Source of the DNA: Hyphomicrobiales bacterium
Lineage (GTDB): Bacteria; Pseudomonadota; Alphaproteobacteria; Rhizobiales; MH13
DNA: 64,000 nucleotides
Assembly: GCA_017642935.1 (NCBI GenBank)
Contig: JAEPOK010000002.1
Span: 310,001 to 374,000 of the forward strand
Direction of reading: 5' to 3'
The notes beneath the pieces are model-generated. The model was not told where the DNA came from, did not search any database, and was given only the letters and a program-made list of their open reading frames with translations. Positions 1 to 10,855 of this stretch are shown here, one piece after another. Position 1 is the stretch's first letter. Each line of letters starts with the position of its first letter. The translations under genes and the position numbers were made by a program.

Positions 1-1
1 C

Positions 2-622
2 GAACGGGTGCTTAGTCGTTGGCAGCTTGGCCATGAGCAGGATCGGGCCGCGCCGCTGCTGATCGCGCTGCTGACCTCGCTTAAAGGCACGCCCTGCATC
101 TATCAGGGTGAGGAGCTTGGTCTGACCGAGGCGATCGTGCCGTTCGAGAAACTGCAGGACCCCTACGGCATCCGCTTCTGGCCGGAGTTCAAGGGCCGCG
201 ACGGCTGCCGCACGCCGATGCCATGGAACCCCGCCGCGTCGAATGGCGGCTTTACAGAAGGCACGCCGTGGCTGCCGGTGCCGCCGGAGCATGTCGCGCG
301 CGCCGTTTCAGTGCAGGAGGCCGATGATCGGATGCCGCTGCGCCATGTGCGCCGGTTCCTGGGCTGGCGCCGCGAACAGATGGCGCTGCTGCGCGGTTCG
401 ATGACGTTCCATGACACGCAAGGCGACGTCCTGGCCTTTACCCGCGACTATGAGGGCGAGCGCATCTTGTGCGTGTTCAATCTCGGCACGGCGCCTGGCA
501 GCTTTGCCACCGGCGGCTTCGGCCCGATCAGCCCGATTGGCGGGCACGGCTTTGGCGGAAAGCTCGACGGCATGGGCATCTCGCTTGATCCGCTGGACGC
601 GTTCTTCGCCACCTACACCTAA
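2..622 (+). CDS. aglA: GH13 alpha-glucosidase, C-terminal part (AglA-like), cut by window edge
   Basis: The reading frame is open from the first bases, so only about the last 206 residues are present. The segment GTPCIYQGEELG and the later TPMPW are hallmarks of the C-terminal part of the GH13 catalytic barrel in oligo-alpha-glucosidases; a beta-sandwich domain follows (about residues 120-206). These enzymes hydrolyse alpha-glucosides such as maltose, sucrose or trehalose in the cytoplasm. The adjacent aglEFGK import genes on the other strand fit intake of the substrate. It converges with the ABC exporter, with about 19 bp between the stops. The family is clear; the exact substrate is inferred from context. 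Confidence 0.88.
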   Translation, partial: ERVLSRWQLGHEQDRAAPLLIALLTSLKGTPCIYQGEELGLTEAIVPFEKLQDPYGIRFWPEFKGRDGCRTPMPWNPAASNGGFTEGTPWLPVPPEHVARAVSVQEADDRMPLRHVRRFLGWRREQMALLRGSMTFHDTQGDVLAFTRDYEGERILCVFNLGTAPGSFATGGFGPISPIGGHGFGGKLDGMGISLDPLDAFFATYT

Positions 623-641
623 TTGGTACTGGTTCGGCTGG

Positions 642-2480
642 CTAAGCCGTCAGCCGGCTGGTGCCGAACTGAAGATCGTGCAGCGCGGCGTAATGACCGC
701 CATGGGCCATGAGCTCGTCATGGGTACCCTGCTCGACGGCGCGGCCCTGTTCCATCGCGATGATCTGATCAGCGCCGCGCACGGTGGAGAGCCGATGGGC
801 GATGACCAGCGTCGTGCGGCCTTCGGAAAGCCGGGCCAGCGTCGCCTGGATTGCGTCTTCAGAATGCGCATCGAGTGCCGAGGTCGGTTCGTCGAGCAAC
901 AGGATCGGCGCGTCGCGCAAGAAAGCCCGGGCGATGGCGATCCGCTGGCGCTGACCGCCTGACAGCAAGGAGCCAAGTTCGCCCACCGGCGTCTCATAGC
1001 CGTGCGGCAGCGCAGTAATGAAGGTGTGGGCTTCTGCCCGGCGCGCGGCTTCTTCGATAGTGGATTGGTCGATATCCGGCAGACCAGCACGAATATTGTC
1101 GGCCACCGTACCATCGAACAGATACGCATCCTGCCCGACATAGGCCATGGACGCGCGCAAGGAAGACGACGAGAGGGTTTTCAGGTCCTGCCCATCGATG
1201 GTGATTTGCCCACCGTCTGGATCCCAGAACCTTAGCACCATCGCCATGACAGTGGATTTGCCGGCGCCCGACGCACCGACCAGCGCCGTGGTCTTGCCGG
1301 CAGGTGCGGTGAAGATCAGCCCCTGCAGGACAGCGTCCCCGCCAGGATGGTAGCCGAAGCTCACCTGATCGAAGGTGATCTGCCCTTTCTCAAGCGCAAA
1401 GGGCTTGCCAGTGCCGGCCTCACGCTTCGATGGCGGACGGTCGAGGAAGCCATACATCATACGCACGCCGACTAGGCCGGCTTCCAGCGGAACGCGCAGA
1501 TTGGCGAGCTTGCGAGCTGGCTCGTAGGCGAGCAGCAAGGCCGTGACGAAGGAGAAGAACTCGCCCGGAGACTGGCCCTGTTCGATAACCCGGTAACCGC
1601 CATAAAAAATGACGATGGCGACCGCGATGCCGCCCATGGTTTCAACCAGCGGCACCGGCCGGGCCTGATAGATGGCGATCTTGTCGGCAGTCTTGCGCAA
1701 ATCATCGATGGTGCCGCCGATGCGTCCGCCGAGTTCGTCTTCCATGCGGAAGGCTTTGACGATCCGGAAACCTTGGGCGGTTTCGCGTACATAGTTGCCT
1801 ATCTCGGCGGTTAGCGAGACCTGGCGCTTGGCAATGCGGCGCACGCGACCCATCATTTTCTCGATCAGGAAGGCCATGATCGGCAGGGCCACGATCATCG
1901 AGAGCGACATGATCGGGTCTTGGATGATCATGACGATCAACAAGCCAATCAGCGACAGCACATCGCGTCCGGCGCCGGTGACAATGAGATTGAGGACTTG
2001 GCGGGCGGCGTTGGCATTGTTGGCGAAGACGGCGGCAATTTCCGCCGAAGGCTGACCCTGAACGAAGCCGACATCCTCTTCCAGGAGCCGCTTGAACATG
2101 CGGTTCTGTACATCGGCGACAATCGAATTGCCGATGCGGGCCATGATGACCATCTGGAAATACATCGACGCGCCCTTGGCGAGGTAAATCACCACCACCG
2201 CCGTGCCGATAAAGATCAGCCATTCGCGCGAACGGTTGATGAAGACCTCATTGATGAGGTCGCGCATCATGTAGGCGGTGAGAGCCGTGGCCGCCGCCGC
2301 GACGGCCATGAAGAAGAACGCTAACGCATAGCGCCCGACATAGCGTTTGCCGGTGTCGAGCAGCAGACGCTGCAAGACCTTCTGGCCGTCATCGCTGGCG
2401 ACGGATATGCGCGTCGGCGCAGACGCTGTGCCAGGCATAGTGCCAGACTTGGTACCAGACATGGGGTCGGATGCGGTCAT
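642..2480 (-). CDS. MsbA-like ABC exporter (fused membrane and ATPase domains)
   Basis: About 612 residues with the half-transporter layout: an N-terminal six-helix exporter membrane domain (about residues 50-340) followed by a nucleotide-binding domain. Visible motifs are Walker A GASGAGKST, the signature LSGGQRQR, Walker B ILLLDEPTSALD and the H-loop IAHRLST. It would work as a dimer in the inner membrane, exporting a lipid, glycan or drug-like molecule; the cargo cannot be told. A GTG lies one codon upstream of the chosen ATG. It has its own 125-bp upstream gap and is probably not part of the agl operon, although it is transcribed in the same direction. Confidence 0.9.
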   Translation of the reverse strand: MTASDPMSGTKSGTMPGTASAPTRISVASDDGQKVLQRLLLDTGKRYVGRYALAFFFMAVAAAATALTAYMMRDLINEVFINRSREWLIFIGTAVVVIYLAKGASMYFQMVIMARIGNSIVADVQNRMFKRLLEEDVGFVQGQPSAEIAAVFANNANAARQVLNLIVTGAGRDVLSLIGLLIVMIIQDPIMSLSMIVALPIMAFLIEKMMGRVRRIAKRQVSLTAEIGNYVRETAQGFRIVKAFRMEDELGGRIGGTIDDLRKTADKIAIYQARPVPLVETMGGIAVAIVIFYGGYRVIEQGQSPGEFFSFVTALLLAYEPARKLANLRVPLEAGLVGVRMMYGFLDRPPSKREAGTGKPFALEKGQITFDQVSFGYHPGGDAVLQGLIFTAPAGKTTALVGASGAGKSTVMAMVLRFWDPDGGQITIDGQDLKTLSSSSLRASMAYVGQDAYLFDGTVADNIRAGLPDIDQSTIEEAARRAEAHTFITALPHGYETPVGELGSLLSGGQRQRIAIARAFLRDAPILLLDEPTSALDAHSEDAIQATLARLSEGRTTLVIAHRLSTVRGADQIIAMEQGRAVEQGTHDELMAHGGHYAALHDLQFGTSRLTA

Positions 2481-2607
2481 CACGCCCGCCTTAGGCCCCT
2501 GCGCGGCTCAGCGCAAGTTGGGGCAGGCCTTATCACGGTCACATGATGTATCAGAGCGTGGCGTCTAGCTGCTCATCGCCGGGCAACGCCACGCGCCACG
2601 TTCGCGC

Positions 2608-3708
<1,101 letters not shown>

Positions 3709-3779
3709 GGTACTCTTCCCCCTGAAACTTTCTTATCGTTTGTTACGCAAACGCTCAGTGAGCGCGCTTGGGACTTATT

Positions 3780-3803
3780 GCCGGCGGCTTCCTCGCCGCC
3801 GGC
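3780..3803 (-). other. Intercistronic hairpin between aglG and aglK
   Basis: GCCGGCGGC and GCCGCCGGC form a perfect 9-bp stem around a 6-nt loop in the gap after the aglG stop. There is no T-run, so it looks more like an RNA-stabilising or pausing element than a terminator. Confidence 0.5.
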
Positions 3804-3805
3804 TA

Positions 3806-4969
3806 TTATTTGACCGAACCGGCGAGTAGCCCGCGGACGAGATATTTCTGCATCGCAAAGAACACCACGAGCGGAACGGCGATACTGACAAAGGCAGCCG
3901 TCGCGAGAATTTCCCAATTGCCGCCACGTGTGCCCAAGAGCTCCACGATCTGGTTGGTCATCACCGTGGTTTCACCCGTTGCGTCGATCAGGAACACCTT
4001 GGCGACGAGCAGGTCATTCCAGGTCCAGAGGAACTGGAAGATGGCGAAACTGGCGAGCGCCGGGAAGGACAGCGGCAGAATGATCTTGGTGAAGATCTGG
4101 AAATCCGTCGCGCCATCCACTTTGGCGTTCTCAATGATGTCCTTGGGCAGACCCACCATGTAGTTGCGTAAGAGATAGATCGCCAAGGGCAGCCCGAAGC
4201 CGGTATGGGCAAGCCAGGTGCCGAGATACCCCTTGCCAATACCGATCTCCAAATGCAGGCGGAGCAGCGGGATCAGCGCCAGTTGCAACGGCACCACGAG
4301 CAGCGCCACGACCATGGCGATCAGCAGCGCACGGCCGGGAAAATCCATCCAGGCCAGCGCATAGGCGGCAAAGGCTGCAACGACGATCGGGATGATCGTT
4401 GCCGGAATGGTGACGGTCAGCGTGTTGAAGAACGCTTTGGCCATGGAGTCGGTGCTGTCGCCTGACAGGAGAACCTGCTCATAATTGTCCAGCGTGAAGT
4501 CAGGTGGCGCGGTAATGGTCGCGAAGATGCGTTGACCGCGACCAGAGATTTGCTCGTCATTGCCGCTCCAGGCATAGTTGCCTTCAGCGTCGACGGTGAT
4601 GGTTTCACCATCGCCGAGGTCGGCGGTGTCGCCCGCCTGGTACGTGTCGATCGCACGGGACGACACGCCCCATGCGCCAATGGTGGCTCCTGATGCTTCG
4701 TCATCAAAAACATTGCCAGCAACCAAAAATGTAGTGCCATCAGCGCCGCCGGCGACCCGGTTCTCATCGGGATCAGCGGTGCGGAAAACCACGTTTTGCT
4801 CAGCGGCGGTGAGCGAGGCCCACCAGCCGGACGAGTTGATCTGGTCGACCGTGCGGAAGGATGAAACAAGCAGGCCGACGGTTGGGAAAATCCACAAGAG
4901 CACGAGTGCAAGGGTGGAGAGTTGAACGGCCCAGGTAAGGCTCGATTTGGTTCCGGCAATAGCGGCCAT
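3806..4969 (-). CDS. aglG: AglG-like sugar ABC transporter permease
   Basis: A 387-residue inner-membrane permease of the MalG type. One N-terminal helix (about residues 15-35) is followed by a periplasmic insert of about 130 acidic residues, then five more helices. The EAA loop, with the segment ENAKVDGATDFQIFTKIILP near residue 285, contacts the ATPase. The C-terminus LVRGLLAGSVK is typical of MalG-type subunits. The start overlaps the stop of aglF by one base, so the two are translationally coupled. It pairs with AglF to form the import channel. Confidence 0.92.
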   Translation of the reverse strand: MAAIAGTKSSLTWAVQLSTLALVLLWIFPTVGLLVSSFRTVDQINSSGWWASLTAAEQNVVFRTADPDENRVAGGADGTTFLVAGNVFDDEASGATIGAWGVSSRAIDTYQAGDTADLGDGETITVDAEGNYAWSGNDEQISGRGQRIFATITAPPDFTLDNYEQVLLSGDSTDSMAKAFFNTLTVTIPATIIPIVVAAFAAYALAWMDFPGRALLIAMVVALLVVPLQLALIPLLRLHLEIGIGKGYLGTWLAHTGFGLPLAIYLLRNYMVGLPKDIIENAKVDGATDFQIFTKIILPLSFPALASFAIFQFLWTWNDLLVAKVFLIDATGETTVMTNQIVELLGTRGGNWEILATAAFVSIAVPLVVFFAMQKYLVRGLLAGSVK

Positions 4970-6201
4970 CAGCGCATCTCCTTACGGGCGTTGTAGACGT
5001 TCCAAATGAGGATCGGACTGACGAGCAACATAATGATGATGGCACTCGCCGATCCAACGCCCCAATCATTGGCGCGGAACAGCTTGTCGAACATGTAGTT
5101 GGCAAGAACCTGCGTTTCCCATTGACCGTTGGTCATGGCGAAAACGATGTCGAAGATCTTCAAGACGACCAGCGTGATCGTCGTCCAGACCACCACGATG
5201 GTGCCCATGATCTGCGGCACCTTGATTTTGAAGAAAACCTCAAACGGGTTGGCGCCATCGACGATAGCCGCCTCAACGGTCTCCTCAGGAATACCGCGCA
5301 AGGCCGCCGACAAGATGACCATCGCAAAGCCGGTCTGGATCCAGATCAGAACAATCATCAAGAAGAAGTTGTTGTAGAACGGGATGGTGAGCCATTGCTG
5401 CGGTTCGCCATAGGGCAGTTCAGCGCCGAACAGGTTCAGCGTGGCGCCCAAGGCCTGAAACGCCAAAAACGCGCCGCCGACCACGAAGATGAGCCGGAGC
5501 AGCTGCATGAGGATGCCGCCGGTCTTGCCACCGGTGAAATAGGGTTTCACCAACAGATAGGCGACGTAAAGGCAGAGTCCGGCGAAACAGAGCAGGATGA
5601 TCGCGGGCAGAAGCTTCAACATGATGAAGCTGCCCGAGCCGCCGTCAAACTGTAGCCAGACCGCGTTGAGCACACCGATCTGCGCCTGTTCTTCAGGCCG
5701 GGCGACGTAAATCAGTCGGAAGATCACTGCGGCACCAACGAAAGAGATCGCCATCGGCATGAAGATCAGCGATTTGGCAATGTTCCCCCAGGCGAGGCGA
5801 TCGGTCAGCTGTGCGGCGAGCAGCCCAAAGGCCGTCGAAAAAGCCGGCACGACCAAGAGCCAGAGGAAGTTGTTGGTCAGCGCTTCCCAGAATTTCGGCT
5901 CGCTGAACATCTGATTATAGTTGGCAAGGCCGACGAAAGCGCCGCCGGCGTCGCGATCCGTCAGAGAGAGCCGCAGCGTCTCCACGACCGGATAGGCGAG
6001 ATAAAGCCCCAGCGCGAAAATCGCCGGAAACAGAAACAACCAAGGCCGGACCATATTGGCGCGCGATATATTGCGCCCAGCATTCTTGCCCGTCGCCGGG
6101 AAGATGACTTTGTCCAGAAATTGGTTGGAGAAATAGAAGTAAGCGACGCAGCCGCCTACCCCGACAATGATCGTGATCAGACCCTGAATGGCCGGATTCA
6201 T
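4969..6201 (-). CDS. aglF: AglF-like sugar ABC transporter permease
   Basis: A 410-residue polytopic permease, partner of AglG. An N-terminal helix (residues 5-25) precedes the MalF-like core, which starts around residue 50 with RPWLFLFPAIFALGLYL. The EAA loop reads VEAAIVDGANPFEVFFKIKVP near residue 325. The protein ends in NVYNARKEMR. The gene lies 117 bp downstream of aglE, and a strong hairpin in that gap probably sets differential expression of the binding protein over the permeases. Confidence 0.92.
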   Translation of the reverse strand: MNPAIQGLITIIVGVGGCVAYFYFSNQFLDKVIFPATGKNAGRNISRANMVRPWLFLFPAIFALGLYLAYPVVETLRLSLTDRDAGGAFVGLANYNQMFSEPKFWEALTNNFLWLLVVPAFSTAFGLLAAQLTDRLAWGNIAKSLIFMPMAISFVGAAVIFRLIYVARPEEQAQIGVLNAVWLQFDGGSGSFIMLKLLPAIILLCFAGLCLYVAYLLVKPYFTGGKTGGILMQLLRLIFVVGGAFLAFQALGATLNLFGAELPYGEPQQWLTIPFYNNFFLMIVLIWIQTGFAMVILSAALRGIPEETVEAAIVDGANPFEVFFKIKVPQIMGTIVVVWTTITLVVLKIFDIVFAMTNGQWETQVLANYMFDKLFRANDWGVGSASAIIIMLLVSPILIWNVYNARKEMR

Positions 6202-6240
6202 GGCTCCCCCTCCCCTTTTGATTTTTGGTTCTTATGGGGG

Positions 6241-6308
6241 CTGCCCAGCGGCGGATTGATGCCGCCGGGCAGTCCAAATGCGTCAGGCGTTAGCGAGCCT
6301 TAGGCTCG
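6241..6308 (-). other. Two intercistronic hairpins between aglE and aglF
   Basis: A GC-rich stem (CTGCCC and GCGG arms, 6241-6272) and a second 6-bp stem CGAGCC-TTA-GGCTCG (6294-6308) lie just downstream of the aglE stop in transcript direction. Such structures after binding-protein genes commonly protect the upstream mRNA; this role is inferred. Confidence 0.5.
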
Positions 6309-6318
6309 GCGCGCTGTC

Positions 6319-7671
6319 TTATTGCAGCGCTTCCCAGGAAGCCTGGATTTCAGCAGCAACCGCCGCCGCGTCGTCGCCGCCGGCATAGTCAACCATGCCG
6401 GTCCAGAACGAACCAGCGCCGACACCACCTGGCATCAGGTCCGATCCGTCGAAGCGGAAGGTGGTCGCCGAGAGAAGAATGTCGTTCATCTTGGCAACGG
6501 TCGGGTCGACGAACACATCGGTGTTCACGCCGGTGTGCGGTGTGAGGAAGCCGCCTTGGGCCATCCATACTTCGTGCGCGATCGGCGTCTGCATGAATTC
6601 GATCAGACCGTGGGCAGCAGGCGAGTCGTTGGTGATCGCCCACAGCGTGCCTGCGCCGAGAACCGGCGAACCGAGATCGGCTTCTTCATACGCTGGGAAG
6701 TAGAAGAAATCGACGTCTTCACCCACTTCGGTGCCATCAGGGAAGAAGGCCGGGATGAACGAAGCCTGGCGATGCATGTAGCACTGCGGCGGGGAGTCGA
6801 AGAGACCCTGCGGGCTGTCGCGGAAGTCGGTGGAGGCAACGGCGCCAGCACCACCAGCAACATAATCATCGTTGCGGGCGAAGTAGCCGAACTCTTCAAT
6901 GGCAGCGACGATGCGCTCATCATCGAACGGAATTTCGTTGCTCACCCACTGGTCGTAGACGTCCGGTGTCTGGGTGCGCAGAAGCATGTCTTCCACCCAG
7001 TCGGTTGCCGGCCAGCCGGTTGCGCCGCCTGAACCCAGACCGATGCACCAAGGAGTCTCACCATCGGCGACCATCTGGTCGGTCAGCTCTTTGAGCTCTT
7101 CCATGGTTTCGGGCACTTCGTAGCCGGCATCTTCGAAGTTTTCCGGCGAGTACCAAACCAACGATTTCACATCGACTTTGTAGAAGAAGCCGAAGAGATT
7201 ATCCTCGCCGCTGGCGTCGGCATAGGTGCCCAGATCAACCCAGGACTGACCGGCGGCATAGTTCTCGCGGATCCATTCGCCGGTGCCATCAGCCAAAGGT
7301 GTCAAGAAACCACGCGAGGCCATGTCGGAAGCAAGGCCGGGCTGCGGGAACACAGCAACGTTCGGGGCAGAGCCGGCTTCGGCGTCCACCATGATCTGCT
7401 GCTCAAAACTGTCGGAACCGACATAACGCACATCAGCACCGGTCGCTGCCGCGAAGTAAGCCAGAACGCTCTCTACAACAGCTTGGTCAGGACCAAGCCA
7501 TGGGCCGAAGACGGTGAGCTGTTCGCCGGAAAAGTCGGCAGACGCTGAGAATTCTTCGTAACCGCCCCAGCTGAAGTCGCCGGAACCCGGTGCAAAGGTC
7601 AGGTCTTGTGCCGATGCTGATGTTGCGCCCATCACGGACAGGGCCACACCTGCAAGAAGCAGTTTTTTCAT
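6319..7671 (-). CDS. aglE: AglE-like periplasmic alpha-glucoside-binding protein
   Basis: A 450-residue solute-binding protein with a clear signal peptide: MKK, a hydrophobic stretch, then cleavage after SASA near residue 21. The mature part is a CUT1 extracellular binding protein (family 1), including the segments FGPWLGPDQAVVESVLAYF and APNVAVFPQPGLASDMASRG. It captures alpha-glucosides in the periplasm for AglFGK. It is the first gene of the operon, with a GGAGAG ribosome site just upstream of the ATG. A LacI-type operator candidate lies about 65 bp upstream. Confidence 0.93.
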   Translation of the reverse strand: MKKLLLAGVALSVMGATSASAQDLTFAPGSGDFSWGGYEEFSASADFSGEQLTVFGPWLGPDQAVVESVLAYFAAATGADVRYVGSDSFEQQIMVDAEAGSAPNVAVFPQPGLASDMASRGFLTPLADGTGEWIRENYAAGQSWVDLGTYADASGEDNLFGFFYKVDVKSLVWYSPENFEDAGYEVPETMEELKELTDQMVADGETPWCIGLGSGGATGWPATDWVEDMLLRTQTPDVYDQWVSNEIPFDDERIVAAIEEFGYFARNDDYVAGGAGAVASTDFRDSPQGLFDSPPQCYMHRQASFIPAFFPDGTEVGEDVDFFYFPAYEEADLGSPVLGAGTLWAITNDSPAAHGLIEFMQTPIAHEVWMAQGGFLTPHTGVNTDVFVDPTVAKMNDILLSATTFRFDGSDLMPGGVGAGSFWTGMVDYAGGDDAAAVAAEIQASWEALQ

Positions 7672-7734
7672 TGGTCTCTCCCTTTGTGCCGGGTCTAATG
7701 TCCGGCTTTAAATCCCGCCCATTCAGGCGCACTG

Positions 7735-7746
7735 AAAGCGCTTCCG
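7735..7746. promoter_or_regulatory. Candidate LacI-family operator upstream of aglE
   Basis: GAAAGCGCTTCC has the CG-centred palindromic core AAGCGCTT typical of LacI/GalR-family operators. It lies in the divergent region between the agl operon and the GH1 gene. No lacI/aglR-type gene is present in the window, so the regulator would be encoded elsewhere. Confidence 0.5.
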
Positions 7747-7968
7747 GAATAGGTTAGCTCACCATCACCGTTCCTTCCTCATTCTGTCAAGCGATTTGCG
7801 CGAAACAAAAGCTGCGCCCTCTTCCCTTTGGGAAAGAAACGCCGCCAAGCGCCAAAGCGGTTTCAACTGTTGATCGCCTAGCGGCGCCCGGTTTTGTTTG
7901 CGTTTGGACCTTGGGCGCCCTATGGGCAGCGTGGTTTTGCCCACCCGACGCGCAAGGACGCTTCACCC

Positions 7969-9303
7969 ATGACCTTTCCGCACGCCCGCGCTGATTTTCC
8001 CGACGGTTTTGTATTTGGCACCGCCACATCGGCTTATCAGATCGAAGGTCACCGCTTTGGCGGCGCCGGCCAAACACATTGGGACACGTTCGCCGCAACG
8101 CCGGGCAATGTGGTGCGCGGCGAGAACGGTGCGGTTGCGTGCGACCACTATCACCGATGGGCCGATGATCTTGACTTGGTGGCCGGTGCCAATCTCGACG
8201 CCTATCGGTTCTCCACCAGTTGGGCGCGGGTGATGCCTGATGGCGTGACGCCTAACCCTGAAGGCCTGGACTTTTATGACCGGTTGGTGGACGGGATGCT
8301 GGAACGCGGCATCAAGCCGATGGCCACGCTCTACCATTGGGAACTTCCCTCGCCGCTCGCCGACCAAGGGGGGTGGCGCAATCGCGACATCGCCGACCGG
8401 TTTGCCAATTTTGCCACCTGCATCATGGGTCGCATCGGTGACCGTATGCATAGGACCGCGCCGATCAACGAGCCCTGGTGTGTGGCTTGGCTTTCGCACT
8501 TCATGGGCCATCACGCGCCTGGCCTGCGCGACATCCGCGCCGCGGCCCGCGCGATGCATCACGTGCTGCTCGCCCATGGCAAGGCGACACAGGCGATGCG
8601 CGCTCTGGGGATGTCCGGGCTCGGCGCGGTGATGAACCATGAATATGCCCAGCCGGTCGACGAGAGCGAGCGCGCGCAAGAGCTCGCACAGCTTTATGAC
8701 GGTTTCTACAATCGCTGGTTTCTCGGCGGCATCTTCAAAAAGGCCTATCCGGACGATGTGCTGGCCCATCTGGGCCCGCATATGCCCGAGGGCTGGCAGG
8801 ATGATTTTGAGACGATTGCCCAGCCGCTCGATTGGGTCGGCATCAATTACTACACGCGCAAGCTGATCGGCCCGGACGGGTCCGACCAGTTTCCGTTTCT
8901 GGAAGAGCGCGATGGGCCGCTGGAAAAAACGGCGATGGACTGGGAAATTTATCCCGACGGCCTGCTGCACTTCCTGCGACACACGGCAAGCTACACCGAT
9001 CTGCCGATCTACGTGACCGAGAACGGTTTGGCGTCCTACGATGTACTCAAAGATGGCGCAGATGGGGAGAAGGTGGTGCAGGACGATCAGCGCATCAGAT
9101 ACCTATCAGATCATCTCGACCGCGTAATACAGGCACTCGCCGAAGGAATCGATGTGCGCGGTTACACGATCTGGTCGCTGCTCGACAATTACGAATGGGC
9201 GCTTGGCTACGAAAAACGGTTTGGCCTGGTGCATGTCGATTTCGAGACCCTCGACCGCACGCCCAAAGCCAGCTGGCACACGCTGAAAGAGGCTTTGGCT
9301 TAG
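7969..9303 (+). CDS. bglA: GH1 beta-glucosidase
   Basis: A 444-residue family 1 glycoside hydrolase. The N-terminal FVFGTATSAYQIEG signature is present. The acid/base Glu lies in INEPW (about residue 168) and the nucleophile Glu in YVTENG (about residue 351). The C-terminal YEWALGYEKRFGLVHVDFET is also family-typical. It hydrolyses beta-glucosides in the cytoplasm. The chosen ATG follows AAGGACG; an upstream in-frame start exists but lacks family similarity. It is divergent from aglE and may share regulation through the operator between them. Confidence 0.93.
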   Translation: MTFPHARADFPDGFVFGTATSAYQIEGHRFGGAGQTHWDTFAATPGNVVRGENGAVACDHYHRWADDLDLVAGANLDAYRFSTSWARVMPDGVTPNPEGLDFYDRLVDGMLERGIKPMATLYHWELPSPLADQGGWRNRDIADRFANFATCIMGRIGDRMHRTAPINEPWCVAWLSHFMGHHAPGLRDIRAAARAMHHVLLAHGKATQAMRALGMSGLGAVMNHEYAQPVDESERAQELAQLYDGFYNRWFLGGIFKKAYPDDVLAHLGPHMPEGWQDDFETIAQPLDWVGINYYTRKLIGPDGSDQFPFLEERDGPLEKTAMDWEIYPDGLLHFLRHTASYTDLPIYVTENGLASYDVLKDGADGEKVVQDDQRIRYLSDHLDRVIQALAEGIDVRGYTIWSLLDNYEWALGYEKRFGLVHVDFETLDRTPKASWHTLKEALA

Positions 9304-9312
9304 GCTCAGCAG

Positions 9313-9963
9313 CTAATAGCGATAAGACAGTCGTGCGCGCACCACGTCTTGGCTGTGCTCGCTTTGAAACGACGCGCCGAGAGTTAGGTTTTCCTTGGAA
9401 AAGTCGTAGCGCAGAAGCTCTCCGCCCAGGGCAATGTTGCGCGTTAGGCCCCACTCCACGCCAGCACCGATCACGTGGCCGTAGCGCGTGTCCGATGAGC
9501 TCGCCGTCGCCGAGGTCGTTTCGACACCGGCCACCGCGAGGCCGCCGGTTCCGTAGATCAGAAGATGCCCGAAAGCGTAGCCGACTCGGCCGCGTACCGA
9601 AGCGGACCAGGGAATGGAAATTTCCAGCGATGTTACGCCGACCCGCGGGCGGGTGAAGTTGGTCAGCGACGCATCACCCTCGATGCCCAGCACGACGTTG
9701 CTCACCTGCAGCGATCCGCCGGCGTGGACACCGCCCAAGAAGCTTTGTTTGTCTTCCAGCAAACCGTCGACATTGTCCCAGCTGTCAACAAAGCCAAGTC
9801 CGGCATGCACCCCGGAGTAGAACCCCGTCCAGCGTGGCGGTCCATCGCGCACGATTGTCGGCTGGGGTGCGGCCTGTTGGTAGGCGAGCTGGTCAGCAGC
9901 GAGCGCTGGCGTCGACAGGCAGGCTGAAGCAGCCAGCGCAAGCGAAAAAAGTGAACGATGCAC
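9313..9963 (-). CDS. Omp25-like outer-membrane beta-barrel protein
   Basis: A 216-residue protein with a signal peptide ending near ALAAD (residue 23). A mature eight-strand barrel pattern follows: WTGFYSGVHAGLGF at the start, alternating polar and hydrophobic strands, and a terminal aromatic strand ending RLSYRY. This is the layout of small alphaproteobacterial outer-membrane proteins of the Omp25/Omp31 type. It converges with the beta-glucosidase, with only 9 bp between stops. The function is structural and no ligand can be named. Confidence 0.8.
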   Translation of the reverse strand: MHRSLFSLALAASACLSTPALAADQLAYQQAAPQPTIVRDGPPRWTGFYSGVHAGLGFVDSWDNVDGLLEDKQSFLGGVHAGGSLQVSNVVLGIEGDASLTNFTRPRVGVTSLEISIPWSASVRGRVGYAFGHLLIYGTGGLAVAGVETTSATASSSDTRYGHVIGAGVEWGLTRNIALGGELLRYDFSKENLTLGASFQSEHSQDVVRARLSYRY

Positions 9964-10088
9964 GGTTGATGGCCCCCACGGCTTCGCTGCGCTCAGCGCG
10001 CAGCAAGTGCCCGTGATAAAGCCTCGTTCACCTTGATGGACCGTTCAGACCGTCAACAGCGCCCGTGCCGTAACGGAACAGGACGCTC

Positions 10089-10723
10089 CTACAACCCTTC
10101 TACCACCTGCTGCATGGCCGCGCTGAAGCCCGTTGTGGTGGGTGATCCACCCTCGGTGCCGCGTCCGCCGCCAAGGCCATGCCGCTGCAGCGCGTCGGAC
10201 ACTTCATTGAACCCACGTCCAGCATAGTCGCGCACCTGCCCAGCGACGTGGTTACGCCCGCTCTCAGCCAGCTGCTCAGCGTATTGCCGAACCGTCGAAT
10301 CAGAGATCCAGTCGGTCAAATTGTTGCCGCCAAGCTGATCGCTGATCCAGGCTGGTACATCCGGCGGACCGCCAAGGCCTGCGGGGTGATCTCCACATCG
10401 CGGCTGCCCTTGGCCATTAGCCCATCAATGTGGAGATACCAAAAGAGACTGGCGGCTTGCGGGTCGTGGCGCCGCGAGTGACCATCGCCGGCGATACTGG
10501 TGAGTCGAAGTTCTGTACCGTCCTGTTCGGTCCTATTCGCGCCCTGGGCAAACGCTGACGTGAGGTTGAGCCGATCGCGGAGCAAGCATACTTCGGCGCC
10601 ATCGAGAGCCAATCCCTTGCGCGCCACATCTTCGTGGATTGCCAGTCCACCTAGGAAGGTCAATCGAGCCTGGACATTCAGCGTGGTGGCAAGGCTCATT
10701 TCGCCGTCGGTCTGATCAACCAA
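10089..10723 (-). pseudogene. Frameshifted hypothetical gene
   Basis: Two overlapping leftward frames look like one broken gene. The upstream frame reads sensibly to ...DVEITPQAL near 10,380. There the sense continues one base out of frame as GGPPDVPAWISDQLGGNN and joins the downstream frame (LTDWISDSTVRQYAEQLAES...). One missing base in the GCCTTGG stretch would explain this. The 5' part has no good start codon and meets a stop around 10,757. I do not recognise the family. It is either a decaying gene or a sequencing error. Confidence 0.5.
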
Positions 10724-10855
10724 ATCTGAAAGCAGAAGTGCCGATTGATGGCCGCTATGGCCCTAAGGTCAAGGGCACGCTAGTCGGTAGATCGACACCA
10801 CTCTGTGATGACCGTCACGGTTGCGCGGCACAAGCGAAGACAAGGGCGCCAGGTG

